In this document: positions 6,221-14,253 of the stretch, in pieces | How positions within the stretch are numbered: the stretch's first letter is position 1 | Layout: the number at the start of each line of letters is the position of its first letter | Assembly (NCBI GenBank): GCA_043758025.1 | Contig: JAYVOH010000105.1 | Coordinates: forward strand, 1 to 14,868 | Source of the DNA: VFKE01 sp043758025 | GTDB lineage: Bacteria; Verrucomicrobiota; Verrucomicrobiia; Verrucomicrobiales; Verrucomicrobiaceae | DNA length: 14,868 bases | Reading direction: 5' to 3' | The notes under the pieces: model-generated | The model's database searches: none | What the model was told of the DNA's origin: nothing | Seen by the model: only the letters and a program-made list of their open reading frames with translations | Translations under genes and position numbers: made by a program

Positions 6221-6688
6221 ATGGCCAGAAAAACATCCAATCCTAATCAGAACATCACTCGCATCGAAACTAAAGGCGATGCCGAAAAACGCCCCATCCG
6301 CGGATGGGAAGTTCGCATCTACCGTCGGGGCGAACGCTTTAATCAATTCTTCTCCGACTCCGCACACGGCGGCAAAACAAAAGCTTTGGAGGAAGCACGC
6401 AAGGTCCGTGACAAAATGGAGAAGAAGCTCAAGCCATGGGGACGGCGCGAACTTGCCAACAAGGTGACTGCCCGCAACACCTCAGGGCACCGCGGCATCC
6501 GCCTGCGCAAGACCAATATCAAAGTTGCTGATAAAACCTATAGCTACGACCACGTCGAAGCCTCATGGAGTCCCGAACCCGGCAAGGTCATCAAAAAATC
6601 CTTCTCCGTGGCCAAACTCGGCAAGGAACAAGCCTGGAAGATGGCTATTGACTGCCGGGATAAAGCAATCGCCAAAATCAGGGATTAA
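6221..6688 (+). CDS. Small basic protein with two AP2-like DNA-binding repeats
   Basis: A 155-residue, lysine/arginine-rich protein. Two similar units are visible. Unit 1 (about 11-69) holds GWEVRIYRRGERFNQFFS, then GGKTKALEEARKVRDKM. Unit 2 (about 85-153) starts ARNTSGHRGIRL and holds HVEASWSPEPGKVIKKSFSV, then GKEQAWKMAIDCRDKAI. Each shows three strands with a Trp or aromatic core, a turn, and a helix with A-x3-A/C-x2-RDK/RDKA spacing. This is the pattern of bacterial AP2-type domains, here without the HNH nuclease partner common in phage versions. A DNA-binding, regulatory or nucleoid role is inferred. The gene stands alone: 67 bases after the preceding gene and closed by a strong terminator. 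The upstream gap has a perfect TTGACA (6163-6168) but no well-spaced -10, so a promoter is uncertain. Confidence 0.75.
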   Translation: MARKTSNPNQNITRIETKGDAEKRPIRGWEVRIYRRGERFNQFFSDSAHGGKTKALEEARKVRDKMEKKLKPWGRRELANKVTARNTSGHRGIRLRKTNIKVADKTYSYDHVEASWSPEPGKVIKKSFSVAKLGKEQAWKMAIDCRDKAIAKIRD

Positions 6689-6714
6689 ATTCCACTGAAA
6701 GAATCCTTTTGTTG

Positions 6715-6743
6715 AAGCCCGGGCCAACTGACCCGGGCTTTTT
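6715..6743 (+). terminator. Strong intrinsic terminator after the AP2-like gene
   Basis: AAGCCCGGG (6715-6723) pairs perfectly with CCCGGGCTT (6732-6740) around an 8-base loop, and the T-run 6739-6743 follows. It begins 27 bases past the stop of the AP2-like gene. Its position also argues that the next gene starts at 6820 and not at an upstream in-frame ATG at 6709, which would place the hairpin inside the coding region. Confidence 0.93.
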
Positions 6744-6819
6744 CATTTTGAGATTGAAGGTGCATCCTGCACTCCATTCCCCCTCGACAAAGTTTGTCTC
6801 CTCGCCAAAATCTGTTTTC

Positions 6820-7488
6820 ATGAAACCAAACTTCATTGCCATCATCGCCCTGGCCGCAATGGCGCACACCGCCATCATCAAAGCCGATGAAGGCTGGATC
6901 TCTCTTTTCAACGGAAAAGATCTCACAGGCTGGAAATCCAATGTCACCACGGAAGAAAAGCCTGGCGAAAAAATTAACGCTTTCAGCGTTGAAGACGGCA
7001 AACTGAAAATCAGCAACGGACGCGCGCACCTTTTTTACACCGGCACTGACGGCAATGCCAAATACAAAAACTTTGAATTCAAAGCCAAAGTGATGACCAC
7101 ACCCGGATCAAACTCCGGCATTTATTTTCACACGGCCTTTGTGGAAAAAGGCTGGCCTGTGAACGGCTATGAATGCCAGGTGAACGCCACCCACACCGAC
7201 CGCAAAAAGACCGGCGGACTCTATGGCGTCGCCGACGTCATGGACAAGGCACCCAACACCGACGGCGTCTGGTGCGACTACTACATCAAAGTCGAAGGCA
7301 AGCACATCATCATCAAGATCGACGATAAGGTGACCACTGACTGGACCGAGCCGGAGGACTGGGATCCCAAGAAAACCCTCAAGAACATGGACGGCCGCAA
7401 GCTCAGCGAAGGAACCATCGCCCTTCAAGGACACGATCCCAAGAGCACGACTTTCTACCAAGACATCTTTATCAAACCGCTGCCTTAA
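6820..7488 (+). CDS. Exported DUF1080 (3-keto-disaccharide hydrolase-like) protein
   Basis: A 222-residue secreted protein of the concanavalin-like family annotated as DUF1080 or 3-keto-disaccharide hydrolase, abundant in Planctomycetes and Verrucomicrobia. Residues 1 to about 22 form a signal peptide. The mature part begins with the family signature WISLFNGKDLTGWKS (26-40), then NFEFKAKVMTTPGSNSGIYF and YECQV. It ends with the strand ALQGHDPKSTTFYQDIFIKPLP. Members act on modified disaccharides or line the surface of larger oxidative sugar-degrading systems; the substrate here is unknown. The start at 6820 is chosen because an in-frame ATG at 6709 lies ahead of the terminator. It appears monocistronic: a terminator lies before it and 169 bases separate it from the ABC operon. 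No Shine-Dalgarno sequence is present. Confidence 0.88.
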   Translation: MKPNFIAIIALAAMAHTAIIKADEGWISLFNGKDLTGWKSNVTTEEKPGEKINAFSVEDGKLKISNGRAHLFYTGTDGNAKYKNFEFKAKVMTTPGSNSGIYFHTAFVEKGWPVNGYECQVNATHTDRKKTGGLYGVADVMDKAPNTDGVWCDYYIKVEGKHIIIKIDDKVTTDWTEPEDWDPKKTLKNMDGRKLSEGTIALQGHDPKSTTFYQDIFIKPLP

Positions 7489-7526
7489 CGCGGAAGCGGC
7501 GGAACAGTGGAATATTGCAACAACGG

Positions 7527-7547
7527 GATGCTGGTCTGCCCGGCATC
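7527..7547 (+). terminator. Hairpin after the DUF1080 gene (weak terminator candidate)
   Basis: GATGCTGG (7527-7534) pairs with CCGGCATC (7540-7547), one G-U pair, with a 5-base loop. It begins 39 bases past the DUF1080 stop. No real T-run follows, so it may stabilise the mRNA end or act only weakly as a terminator. Confidence 0.3.
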
Positions 7548-7602
7548 AAGTTCTCCGTTACATCGTTCCTCCTTTCCATACACCATTCTTGCGCTTGCCC
7601 TC

Positions 7603-7616
7603 CCCGCAATTGCGGG
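7603..7616. promoter_or_regulatory. Perfect 14-bp palindrome ahead of the ABC operon
   Basis: CCCGCAATTGCGGG is a perfect palindrome 42-55 bases upstream of the ABC ATPase start at 7658. It could be a dimeric-regulator operator or, read as RNA, a 5-bp stem with an AATT loop. No other gene signal is seen in 7489-7657. Confidence 0.3.
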
Positions 7617-7657
7617 TTGTCATTCGCCCCATTCTGTCCTTTGCTTTCGCCCGCCAC

Positions 7658-8599
7658 ATGCCTGCCATTATTGAAGTTCATTCCCTCACGAAGCAATATG
7701 CGGGCCGCACAGCTGTTGAAGGTCTGACCTTCTCGATTGAGGCGGGTCAATGCGTTGGCTTTCTCGGTCCCAATGGCGCGGGCAAAAGCACCACGATGAA
7801 GATCCTCGCGGGTTATCTTCCCCCAACTTCCGGCACTGCCCGCGTCAACGGCTTTGACGTATTCCACCAGTCCATCCAGGCGCGACAGAGCCTGGGCTAC
7901 ATGCCGGAAAATGCCCCCCTCTACACGGACATGCGGGTGAAGGAATATCTTCATTTTCGCGGTGCCCTCAAAGGACTCAAAGGCAAAGCCCTGCAAAAAC
8001 GCACGGGTGAGTCCATGGAAGCCTGCGCCCTCACAGACTCACGTCGAAAAATTATCGGCACTCTTTCCAAAGGCTACCGCCAGCGAGTCGCCCTGGCCGA
8101 CGCGCTCATCAACCGCCCGCCGCTCCTCATCCTCGACGAGCCGACCAACGGACTCGATCCCGTGCAAATCCGCCATGTGCGCGAGTTGCTGGCAGCGCTC
8201 CGACCCGCCAGCACCATCCTGCTGTCCACCCATATTCTCTCCGAAGTTGAACACGCTTGCGATCGCGTTTTGCTGATTCATCGCGGCAAGCTCCGCGCGG
8301 ACGACTCTCCACGCAGACTTGTGAACCGTCTGCGCGCGGCGAGCGACGTGCATGTGGAACTTCAGGGCAAGGGCAACCTGGCTGAAGAGCTTTCAAAAAT
8401 CACCGGCGTGCGCAAGATCACCGAGGAGAAGACAGACGATACCTGGAAGCGATTCACCCTCCGCGTCGAGGCCCGCGCTGATATTCGCGGCGCCATATTC
8501 GACCTCGCTTTGCAAAAAAAATGGCACATCCGGGAACTTCACCGTGAATTGCCCAGCTTGGAAGATGTCTTTGTCGAATTGACCTCCAGCGAAATCTAA
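7658..8599 (+). CDS. ABC transporter ATPase, GldA-like
   Basis: The cytosolic motor of an ABC-2-type system, 313 residues from the ATG at 7658 (a longer in-frame start at 7589 would add a non-family leader). It shows Walker A GPNGAGKS (37-44) and a Q-loop region GYMPENAPLY where Glu stands at the usual Gln, as is common in GldA/DrrA-type ATPases. The signature is LSKGYRQR (136-143), Walker B is LLILDEP (156-162), and the switch histidine is His192 in STHILSEVE (190-198). The C-terminal extension (about 215-313) is the regulatory part of GldA-type ATPases. It is first in a four-gene operon with gaps of 12-17 bases, so it powers the permease encoded next. Confidence 0.93.
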   Translation: MPAIIEVHSLTKQYAGRTAVEGLTFSIEAGQCVGFLGPNGAGKSTTMKILAGYLPPTSGTARVNGFDVFHQSIQARQSLGYMPENAPLYTDMRVKEYLHFRGALKGLKGKALQKRTGESMEACALTDSRRKIIGTLSKGYRQRVALADALINRPPLLILDEPTNGLDPVQIRHVRELLAALRPASTILLSTHILSEVEHACDRVLLIHRGKLRADDSPRRLVNRLRAASDVHVELQGKGNLAEELSKITGVRKITEEKTDDTWKRFTLRVEARADIRGAIFDLALQKKWHIRELHRELPSLEDVFVELTSSEI

Positions 8600-8616
8600 A
8601 AATCCGCGCCGCGTTC

Positions 8617-9375
8617 ATGAGAATTTTATATACACTGTTTTTCAAAGAACTCCGCGCGCTGTTCTTCTCGCCCGTCGCATGGGTGGTCATGGGATTGGTC
8701 ATGGTTATCAACGGCTTTTTTTTCCGCGCCGCCATCGCCGCACTGGAAAGCGGGCCGCGTGTCGGCAGCATCGTGACTTGGACCTTTAATTCCACGTGGT
8801 TCTGGATTTCCTATTTCTTCGTGTTTCCGCTTCTGACCATGCGACTCTTTGCGGAGGAGCGGAAGCTCGGGACATTTGAAACGCTCTTCACCGCGCCCGT
8901 GCATACCTGGCAGGTTGTCAGCGCCAAGTATCTGGCCGCCGTCTTTTTTTACTGCCTGCTCTGGCTTCCGAGCCTGGGGAACTTCGCTCTCTTCCAGTGG
9001 ATGACTGCGGGCGCAACGGAGCTGCCGCACGGCGTGCTCTACAGCACCTACCTGCTGCTTTTTTTCATGGGCCTCTTCAATCTCGCAGCCGGCTGTTTTG
9101 CCTCGGCTCTCACATCGAACCAGATCGTCGCCGCCGCGCTTTCCTTCACCATCAGCGTCATGCATTTCCTGCTCGGAATTTTCATCCTTTATCTTGGCCG
9201 CCGCGTTCCTGAAGTTTTTGTTGATCTCGTATATTACATCGCCAGCATCGAGCACATCCGGGTCTTCACTTCCGGTCTGGTTGATACTCGCATCCTGGTT
9301 TACTACGGCAGTTTTTCACTGCTCTTCCTCGTCTTCACCCACCACGTTCTGGAATTCCGCCGCTGGCGTCTCTGA
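8617..9375 (+). CDS. ABC-2 type permease, GldF-like
   Basis: An integral membrane subunit of 252 residues with about six hydrophobic segments (roughly 20-40, 60-78, 105-125, 140-160, 170-195, 225-245). The start LFFKELRALFFSPVAW and the FAEERKLGTFETLFTAPV stretch (87-104) are characteristic of ABC-2 permeases of the GldF/NosY type, in which a short helix before the second membrane pair couples to the ATPase. It starts 17 bases after the ATPase gene and 12 bases before the GldG-like gene, so the complex is probably made together. In Bacteroidetes the GldA-GldF-GldG set is linked to gliding and surface protein export; here only the shape of the system carries over, and the substrate is unknown. 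Confidence 0.9.
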   Translation: MRILYTLFFKELRALFFSPVAWVVMGLVMVINGFFFRAAIAALESGPRVGSIVTWTFNSTWFWISYFFVFPLLTMRLFAEERKLGTFETLFTAPVHTWQVVSAKYLAAVFFYCLLWLPSLGNFALFQWMTAGATELPHGVLYSTYLLLFFMGLFNLAAGCFASALTSNQIVAAALSFTISVMHFLLGIFILYLGRRVPEVFVDLVYYIASIEHIRVFTSGLVDTRILVYYGSFSLLFLVFTHHVLEFRRWRL

Positions 9376-9387
9376 TCCTTACCGCCC

Positions 9388-10875
9388 ATGCCTGACGCCA
9401 CTCCCTTTGAACCCGACCCGACGCCCGCCCGGCCCATGCGCCGCTGGAGCATCGCGGTGAACGTGTTCACGCAGATCGTCCTCTGCGTCGCCCTGTTCCT
9501 GCTCGTCAACTATCTCAGTTATCATCATTACCGGCGCTTCGATCTCAGCCCCAGCCGCGACTACTCGTTGAGCGAACTTACCATCAATAACCTGCGCAAG
9601 CTCTCCAAGGACGTCACCCTGACCCTCATATTCACCCGTGATTCCGACAGCATGAAAGATGCGCGCACTTTGATGGAGGAATACCGGCGTGTGAAGAAAA
9701 ACCGCATCCACATCGAAGAGATCGATCCCGCGCGCGACATCGAGCGCGCCGAGCAGTTGAAGTTGCAAAACGGCATCGTGCTTCACGGCAACGGCATTCT
9801 GGTGCGGGCCAATGATCACAATCGTTTTATCGGCGAAGAGGAGCTTGTCATCAAGGGGCTGGAAGGTGGTCGCGAACGCCCCAGTCTGGACTTCCGTGGG
9901 GAAGAGGCCGCCACCTCCGCCATCATCTCCCTCGTTGAAGGCGGCGCTCACAAGTTCTACTGCATCGTCGGCAAAGGCAACGCCAGCGGTCGCGACACGG
10001 ATCCGTCATTCGCAGCACTGACCGAACTCGGCCGCCAGCAAAACATTGAGACCGCCGCGCTCAATCTCACGGATGTGACGGAAATTCCCGCCGACGCCAG
10101 TGGCATCGTGCTTCTCGGTTTACGCTACGACCTCGCGGAGAGGGAACTTGCCATGCTTCAAGCTTACTGGGAAGGCAAGCGCGCCGCGATTCTGGTGCTG
10201 CTTGATCCCAATGGTGATACGCCGCGGTTGCGGAGCTTTCTGTCCGCCAACGGCGTAACTCCGCGTCCAGATCGTGTGCTCTATGCCGAGAGCACGGCGA
10301 CGGGCCCGCGCAAAGAATTCAGTGTGCAGACCGCCTTCCTCAACAGCTCGCCCATCAGCAAACCCTTCAGCACCGTTGCATCACGCTTGAGCGGCCAGAC
10401 ACAATCACTCGAGGTGCGAGGGGACCTGCCCGAGTTGCGCGCGCGGAGCATAGCCGTCAATCCCATCATGAACGCGACTGACCGCTATTGGGGCACGACA
10501 GACTATCTCAGTGAACTTCCTGTGATCGGTCCCTCTGACACCAAACCGCCCGTGCATCTGGCCGCAAGCATTGAGCGCGGCCATGTCTCAGACGAGCGCC
10601 TGCGCATGGACAGCTCCCGCATGGTGGTTGTTGGAAACGCAGAACTGCTCAACCCTGAGTTACGTCTCGCAGTTCATCAGGATTTTGTTTCCGCCTGTCT
10701 GAACTGGATGCTGAACCGGGAGCGCCTCATCGGCATCACACCCAAGCGGAAGGCAGTCTTCCGCATCGAACTCACCGAGCAGCAACGCCGCCGCATCTTT
10801 CAAGTGTCCGCCCTATTTCTGCCCGGCACCGCGCTCGCTTTTGGCTTTCTCATCTCGGCGCATCGGCGCGCCTGA
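9388..10875 (+). CDS. GldG-like ABC auxiliary protein
   Basis: A 495-residue membrane-anchored protein of the ABC-type auxiliary family (GldG, PF09822-like). An N-terminal membrane segment (about 22-45, ending in NYLSYHHYRRFDLSPSRDYSLS) is followed by a large extracytoplasmic region: the RFDLS..DYSLSELTINNLRKL start, KDVTLTLIF, and the DPARD region. A second membrane segment sits at the C-terminus (about 472-490, VSALFLPGTALAFGFLIS). This two-anchor layout with a big periplasmic domain is the GldG pattern. It lies 12 bases after the permease gene and 12 bases before the DUF4340 gene. The role is presumed to be coupling the transporter to the periplasm; no catalytic motif is recognised. Confidence 0.85.
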   Translation: MPDATPFEPDPTPARPMRRWSIAVNVFTQIVLCVALFLLVNYLSYHHYRRFDLSPSRDYSLSELTINNLRKLSKDVTLTLIFTRDSDSMKDARTLMEEYRRVKKNRIHIEEIDPARDIERAEQLKLQNGIVLHGNGILVRANDHNRFIGEEELVIKGLEGGRERPSLDFRGEEAATSAIISLVEGGAHKFYCIVGKGNASGRDTDPSFAALTELGRQQNIETAALNLTDVTEIPADASGIVLLGLRYDLAERELAMLQAYWEGKRAAILVLLDPNGDTPRLRSFLSANGVTPRPDRVLYAESTATGPRKEFSVQTAFLNSSPISKPFSTVASRLSGQTQSLEVRGDLPELRARSIAVNPIMNATDRYWGTTDYLSELPVIGPSDTKPPVHLAASIERGHVSDERLRMDSSRMVVVGNAELLNPELRLAVHQDFVSACLNWMLNRERLIGITPKRKAVFRIELTEQQRRRIFQVSALFLPGTALAFGFLISAHRRA

Positions 10876-10887
10876 ACCCGTTCTGTC

Positions 10888-12723
10888 ATGCGCGCCACGA
10901 CCACCATTCTTCTCCTCGTTCTCACAGCCGGCCTCGCCTGGTTCGTCTTGCGATTCGACGCAGCATCGCGCCCGGTTGCGGGTGTTTCCACACGACTTAT
11001 TGACTTCAAGAATACGGAAGCTGATGCCATCGAAATCAGCGGCAAAGATCAGAAAATAACCCTGCAACGTCGCGGCGAGTATTGGTGGATCACTTCACCA
11101 GTGGAAGACCGCGCCAATCCACTGCTGACCACGATCTTGCTGGAAAGCCTTAAGTCCTTTGAAAGCATTGAGTCACTCAAGCAGGACGACCTCGACAAGG
11201 AGGACTGGAAGCGATCCGGCCTCAACGGAACCTCGACCAAGATCACCTTGCGTCAGGGCGGAAAAAACATCGCGATCTGTCGCATCGGAGGACACACCCC
11301 CATTGAGAACACAATCTACCTGGCCATCTCCAAAAATAACTCCGTTGATAACATACATGTGGTTCAATTGCCCAAGCCGGGTGTTACCCAAAATCCTGAT
11401 GTGGTGCTCCCTGACATCCTCGGTGTTTTGCAAACTCCCGCCGCAAGCTGGCGCGACCCGGCCTTGCTTCGCTTAAAGGCTGACTCGGTCCGTCGCCTGA
11501 TCTTCTCCGCAGGAACCGGCATTATTGAATTCAAGCGCGCAGCGAATGAACCTTGGGAGCTGGTCAAACCCTTGCAAACCCGCGCCAGCGACGAGCGGGT
11601 CAATGCCGTTCTGGCCGCCCTCCTTCATTTCGAAGCCAAACCCATTGCCAAAGTATCGGAAGCTGCCACTCCTGGATCCGCTGCGCTTCCCGGAATGAAA
11701 GTCAGCATCGAGGCGGAGAACTTGGAAAAGCCAGTGGAAGTGGCGCTGGCAGCAGCCGCTGATCCCGCCGGAGAAATCCAGGCCACCGCCACCGACCGAC
11801 CCGGCACTTTTCTTCTGCCGGCCAAGGCCGGAAATATATGGAAGCTCCAGCCAAACGATCTGCGCGATCCCAGACTCGCCCGGATTCCTGGCGAAGAACT
11901 TGCTGCCATCCGGATCAAGAGCATTGCTAATCCAGAAATCATCCTCAACAAGCAGGGTGAAACCTGGATGCTCACCCGTTTCGGTAAAAACGAACCCGCC
12001 AACCCTGAACGCGTTCTCAGCTTCATCAATGAAATGAACGCCGCTCTGGTGCGGGAATTTTCAGCCGATGTCGCAAACAATCTGGATCCCTTCGGACTGC
12101 AACAACCTTTCCTCGAAGTTGAATGGCGGGTGAAAGAAAAATCCACCCTGCTGAAATTCGGCCAAGGAAAAGACAACGGCGTTTTCTGCCAATACGATCA
12201 TGAACCGTTCATCTACCGCATCAATCCACTGCTCCTCGGCACCTTGCCGACGGACAGCCTGAAATGGACCGCCTTGAACATCCTCAGCGTCAGCACCCTC
12301 ACAGTGAAACGCATCATCCTCACCGAGGGTGCCACTCCTCCAGTGAACCTGCTGTATGACGCTGAACTTGCGACATGGAGTGGCGCACTCGCCGGCAAGG
12401 ACATCACCGTTCAAATTGACCGCAGCAAGGCAAACTCTCTCCTGAACCGGCTCTCCAACTTCAGCGCGGAAACTTGGGTAAGCGACCGCACCGCCGGATA
12501 TGAAGCGCTAAAAAATCCTTCACTGACGATTCAAATCCTCGCTGCCGATCCCTTACGCCCGGAAGCCGCGCCTCGCCCGCGACTGCTCAGTTTCGCCCCC
12601 ACCGCCCCAGGCCGGCTGACCGCTTCATTCTATGGCCAACTTGATGACAATCCTGACATCTTTCTCATCAGCCGCGAGACTTATCGCGAGCTCGTGATGC
12701 CAGTGATGAAGCAGGCTCAGTGA
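10888..12723 (+). CDS. DUF4340 protein with about four internal repeats
   Basis: A 611-residue protein anchored by an N-terminal hydrophobic segment (about 5-22), otherwise extracytoplasmic. It belongs to the DUF4340 family often found beside GldG-like proteins. Four related units are visible by eye, starting near residues 45, 199, 338 and 473. Each begins with an I-x-I/L strand (AIEISGKDQKITLQ, RRLIFSAGTGIIEF, AIRIKSIANPEIIL, KRIILTEG), then a W-x-L/I strand, then a helix with VL/LL-x2-L (TTILLESLKSFE, VNAVLAALLHFE, VLSFINEMNAAL, SLLNRLSNFS). Units 2-4 are preceded by a linker with an Arg/Leu-rich segment (SWRDPALLRLKADS, LRDPRLARIPGEEL, SLKWTALNILSV). This suggests a repeated beta-rich scaffold. 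The function is unknown; the operon position predicts a partner of the ABC complex. Confidence 0.85.
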   Translation: MRATTTILLLVLTAGLAWFVLRFDAASRPVAGVSTRLIDFKNTEADAIEISGKDQKITLQRRGEYWWITSPVEDRANPLLTTILLESLKSFESIESLKQDDLDKEDWKRSGLNGTSTKITLRQGGKNIAICRIGGHTPIENTIYLAISKNNSVDNIHVVQLPKPGVTQNPDVVLPDILGVLQTPAASWRDPALLRLKADSVRRLIFSAGTGIIEFKRAANEPWELVKPLQTRASDERVNAVLAALLHFEAKPIAKVSEAATPGSAALPGMKVSIEAENLEKPVEVALAAAADPAGEIQATATDRPGTFLLPAKAGNIWKLQPNDLRDPRLARIPGEELAAIRIKSIANPEIILNKQGETWMLTRFGKNEPANPERVLSFINEMNAALVREFSADVANNLDPFGLQQPFLEVEWRVKEKSTLLKFGQGKDNGVFCQYDHEPFIYRINPLLLGTLPTDSLKWTALNILSVSTLTVKRIILTEGATPPVNLLYDAELATWSGALAGKDITVQIDRSKANSLLNRLSNFSAETWVSDRTAGYEALKNPSLTIQILAADPLRPEAAPRPRLLSFAPTAPGRLTASFYGQLDDNPDIFLISRETYRELVMPVMKQAQ

Positions 12724-12766
12724 TAAAGCTGAAAGTTGCGGCGAATCGATCCGTTATTCGAAACTC

Positions 12767-14151
12767 ATGAAAGCTCTCCTGCTCTTCCTGCTCGTTTTTT
12801 CGCTCTCACCCTGATCGCTCCATTCTGAAGGCATCGCGGGCAAAAAGCCCAACATCATTTTCATCCTCACTGATGACCAGGGCTTCGGCGATGTCTCGGC
12901 GAACGGGAACCCCGTTCTCAAAACACCGAATATGGACCGCCTCCATGACGAGGGCGTGCGCTTCACTGACTTTCATGTCAGCCCCACTTGCTCTCCCACC
13001 CGCAGCGCGCTGCATACCGGACGTCATGAGTTCAAGAACAGCGTCATCTTTGGCAAATGGCATCTCGGCGACGAAGACGACCATCAACCGGAGAACCGCG
13101 GCTACGACGAGGTCTTCATTCACGGCGCGGGGGGCATCGGTCAGCATTATCCCGGCTCCTGCGGTGATGCGCCGGGCAACACTTACTTCTCCCCGCTCAT
13201 CAAGCACAACGGCAAGTTTGAAAAGACCGAGGGCTACTGCACGGATGTCTTCTTCTCGCAGGCGACCAAGTGGATCGAGGGCGCCAAAGGCAAACAGCCT
13301 TTCTACGCCTACATCGCCACCGTTGTGCCCCACGCGCCGCTGCAAGTGCGTGATGAAGACCTCGCGCGTTACAAGGACAAGGTGAAGGATCAAAACGCGG
13401 CGAAATTTTTTGGCATGCTGGCTAATGCTGATGACAACATCGGCAAACTGCTCGCCAAGCTCAAAGAATGGTGCATCGAAAAGGACACGCTGGTTGTCTT
13501 CATGAATGACAACGGTGGCACTGCAGGCTGCGAGGTTTTCAACGCCGGTATGCGGGGACACAAGGGCACGCCTTTTCCGGGCGGCACGCGCGCCTCATCA
13601 TTCTGGCGCTGGCCCGGCACGCTGAAGCCAACCGATGTGACCAAACTCGCCGCACACATTGATTTCTTCCCGATCATTTCGGAGATCGCCGGAGCCGCGC
13701 TGCCGGACAAGGCAAAAAAACAAATTGATGGCCGCAGCCTGGTTCCCCTGCTGGAAAATCCCACTACAGTGTGGCCCTCGCGAACGCTCTTCACTCATGT
13801 GGGACGCTGGAAAAAGACGCCTCGCCCGAGACTGGCAAGTATGCGAATTGCAGCGTGCGCACGACGAATTACCACCTTGTTTCCGCCGGGAAAAAAAGCA
13901 ACGCACCCGCCTGGATGCTTTTTGACCTTCGCAAGGATTACGGCGAGGAGCACGACATTGCCGCGCAGAATCCAGACGTGGTCGGCGAGATGCAGGGCGC
14001 GTATGAAGAGTGGTGGCAGTCCGTCGTCCCCATGATGATCAATGTAAAGGCGCCGCTGGCCGCTGAAAACCCATTCCTGACGCTCTTCAAAAAGCAGTTC
14101 GGTGACGCCGCGATACCGTCCAAGAAACGGCGTTCGCATGATGATGGCTGA
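12767..14151 (+). pseudogene. Broken arylsulfatase gene (nonsense codon, internal deletion, frameshift)
   Basis: An exported formylglycine-type sulfatase that should cleave sulfate esters, but the gene is damaged three ways. First, the start at 12767 gives a signal peptide (MKALLLFLLVFSLSP) cut by an in-frame TGA at 12812; the frame resumes through KKPNIIFILTDDQGFGD with the metal-binding Asp pair. Second, after the intact CSPTR motif (Cys codon 12989-12991), GRHEFKN joins almost directly to IFGKWHLGDE. Sulfatases normally have some 35-45 residues there; only about nine remain. Third, near 13811-13815 the five-A run shifts the frame. Restoring one A gives GRWKKDASPETGKYANCSVRTTNYH and continues to MLFDLRKDYGEEHDI and the end at 14151. 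It lies 43 bases after the ABC operon. Translation from 12932 would lack the metal site. Confidence 0.9.
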
Positions 14152-14202
14152 TGGCTGCCATGTCTCCGCTGGATTGCCGGTGAAGGCAGTGAATTAAGTA
14201 TT

Positions 14203-14237
14203 AAAAAACGCGGCGTCAATTTCTCCCCGCCACGTTT
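14203..14237 (-). terminator. Intrinsic terminator of nrdA
   Basis: In minus-strand RNA AAACGTGGCG (14237-14228) pairs with CGCCGCGTTT (14215-14206) with one A-C mismatch, and the T-run continues to 14203. It begins 16 bases past the nrdA stop. On the plus strand the same hairpin ends with a short T-run and could also end transcripts from the sulfatase side. Confidence 0.8.
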
Positions 14238-14253
14238 GATTTGAGTCTTCTTC

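Noticed and set aside
12812..12814. In-frame TGA read as selenocysteine
   Set aside because: It lies in a signal peptide, far from any active site, and sulfatases use formylglycine made from Cys.
12806..13561. Long minus-strand frame of 251 codons antisense to the sulfatase
   Set aside because: The plus strand carries the recognisable sulfatase motifs; no family features are seen in the antisense frame.
13801..13820. Programmed -1 frameshift at the A-run in the sulfatase
   Set aside because: The slippery context in frame is G-AAA-AAG rather than A-AAA-AAG, no downstream stimulator stands out, and the gene also has a stop codon and a deletion, so a mutation is simpler.
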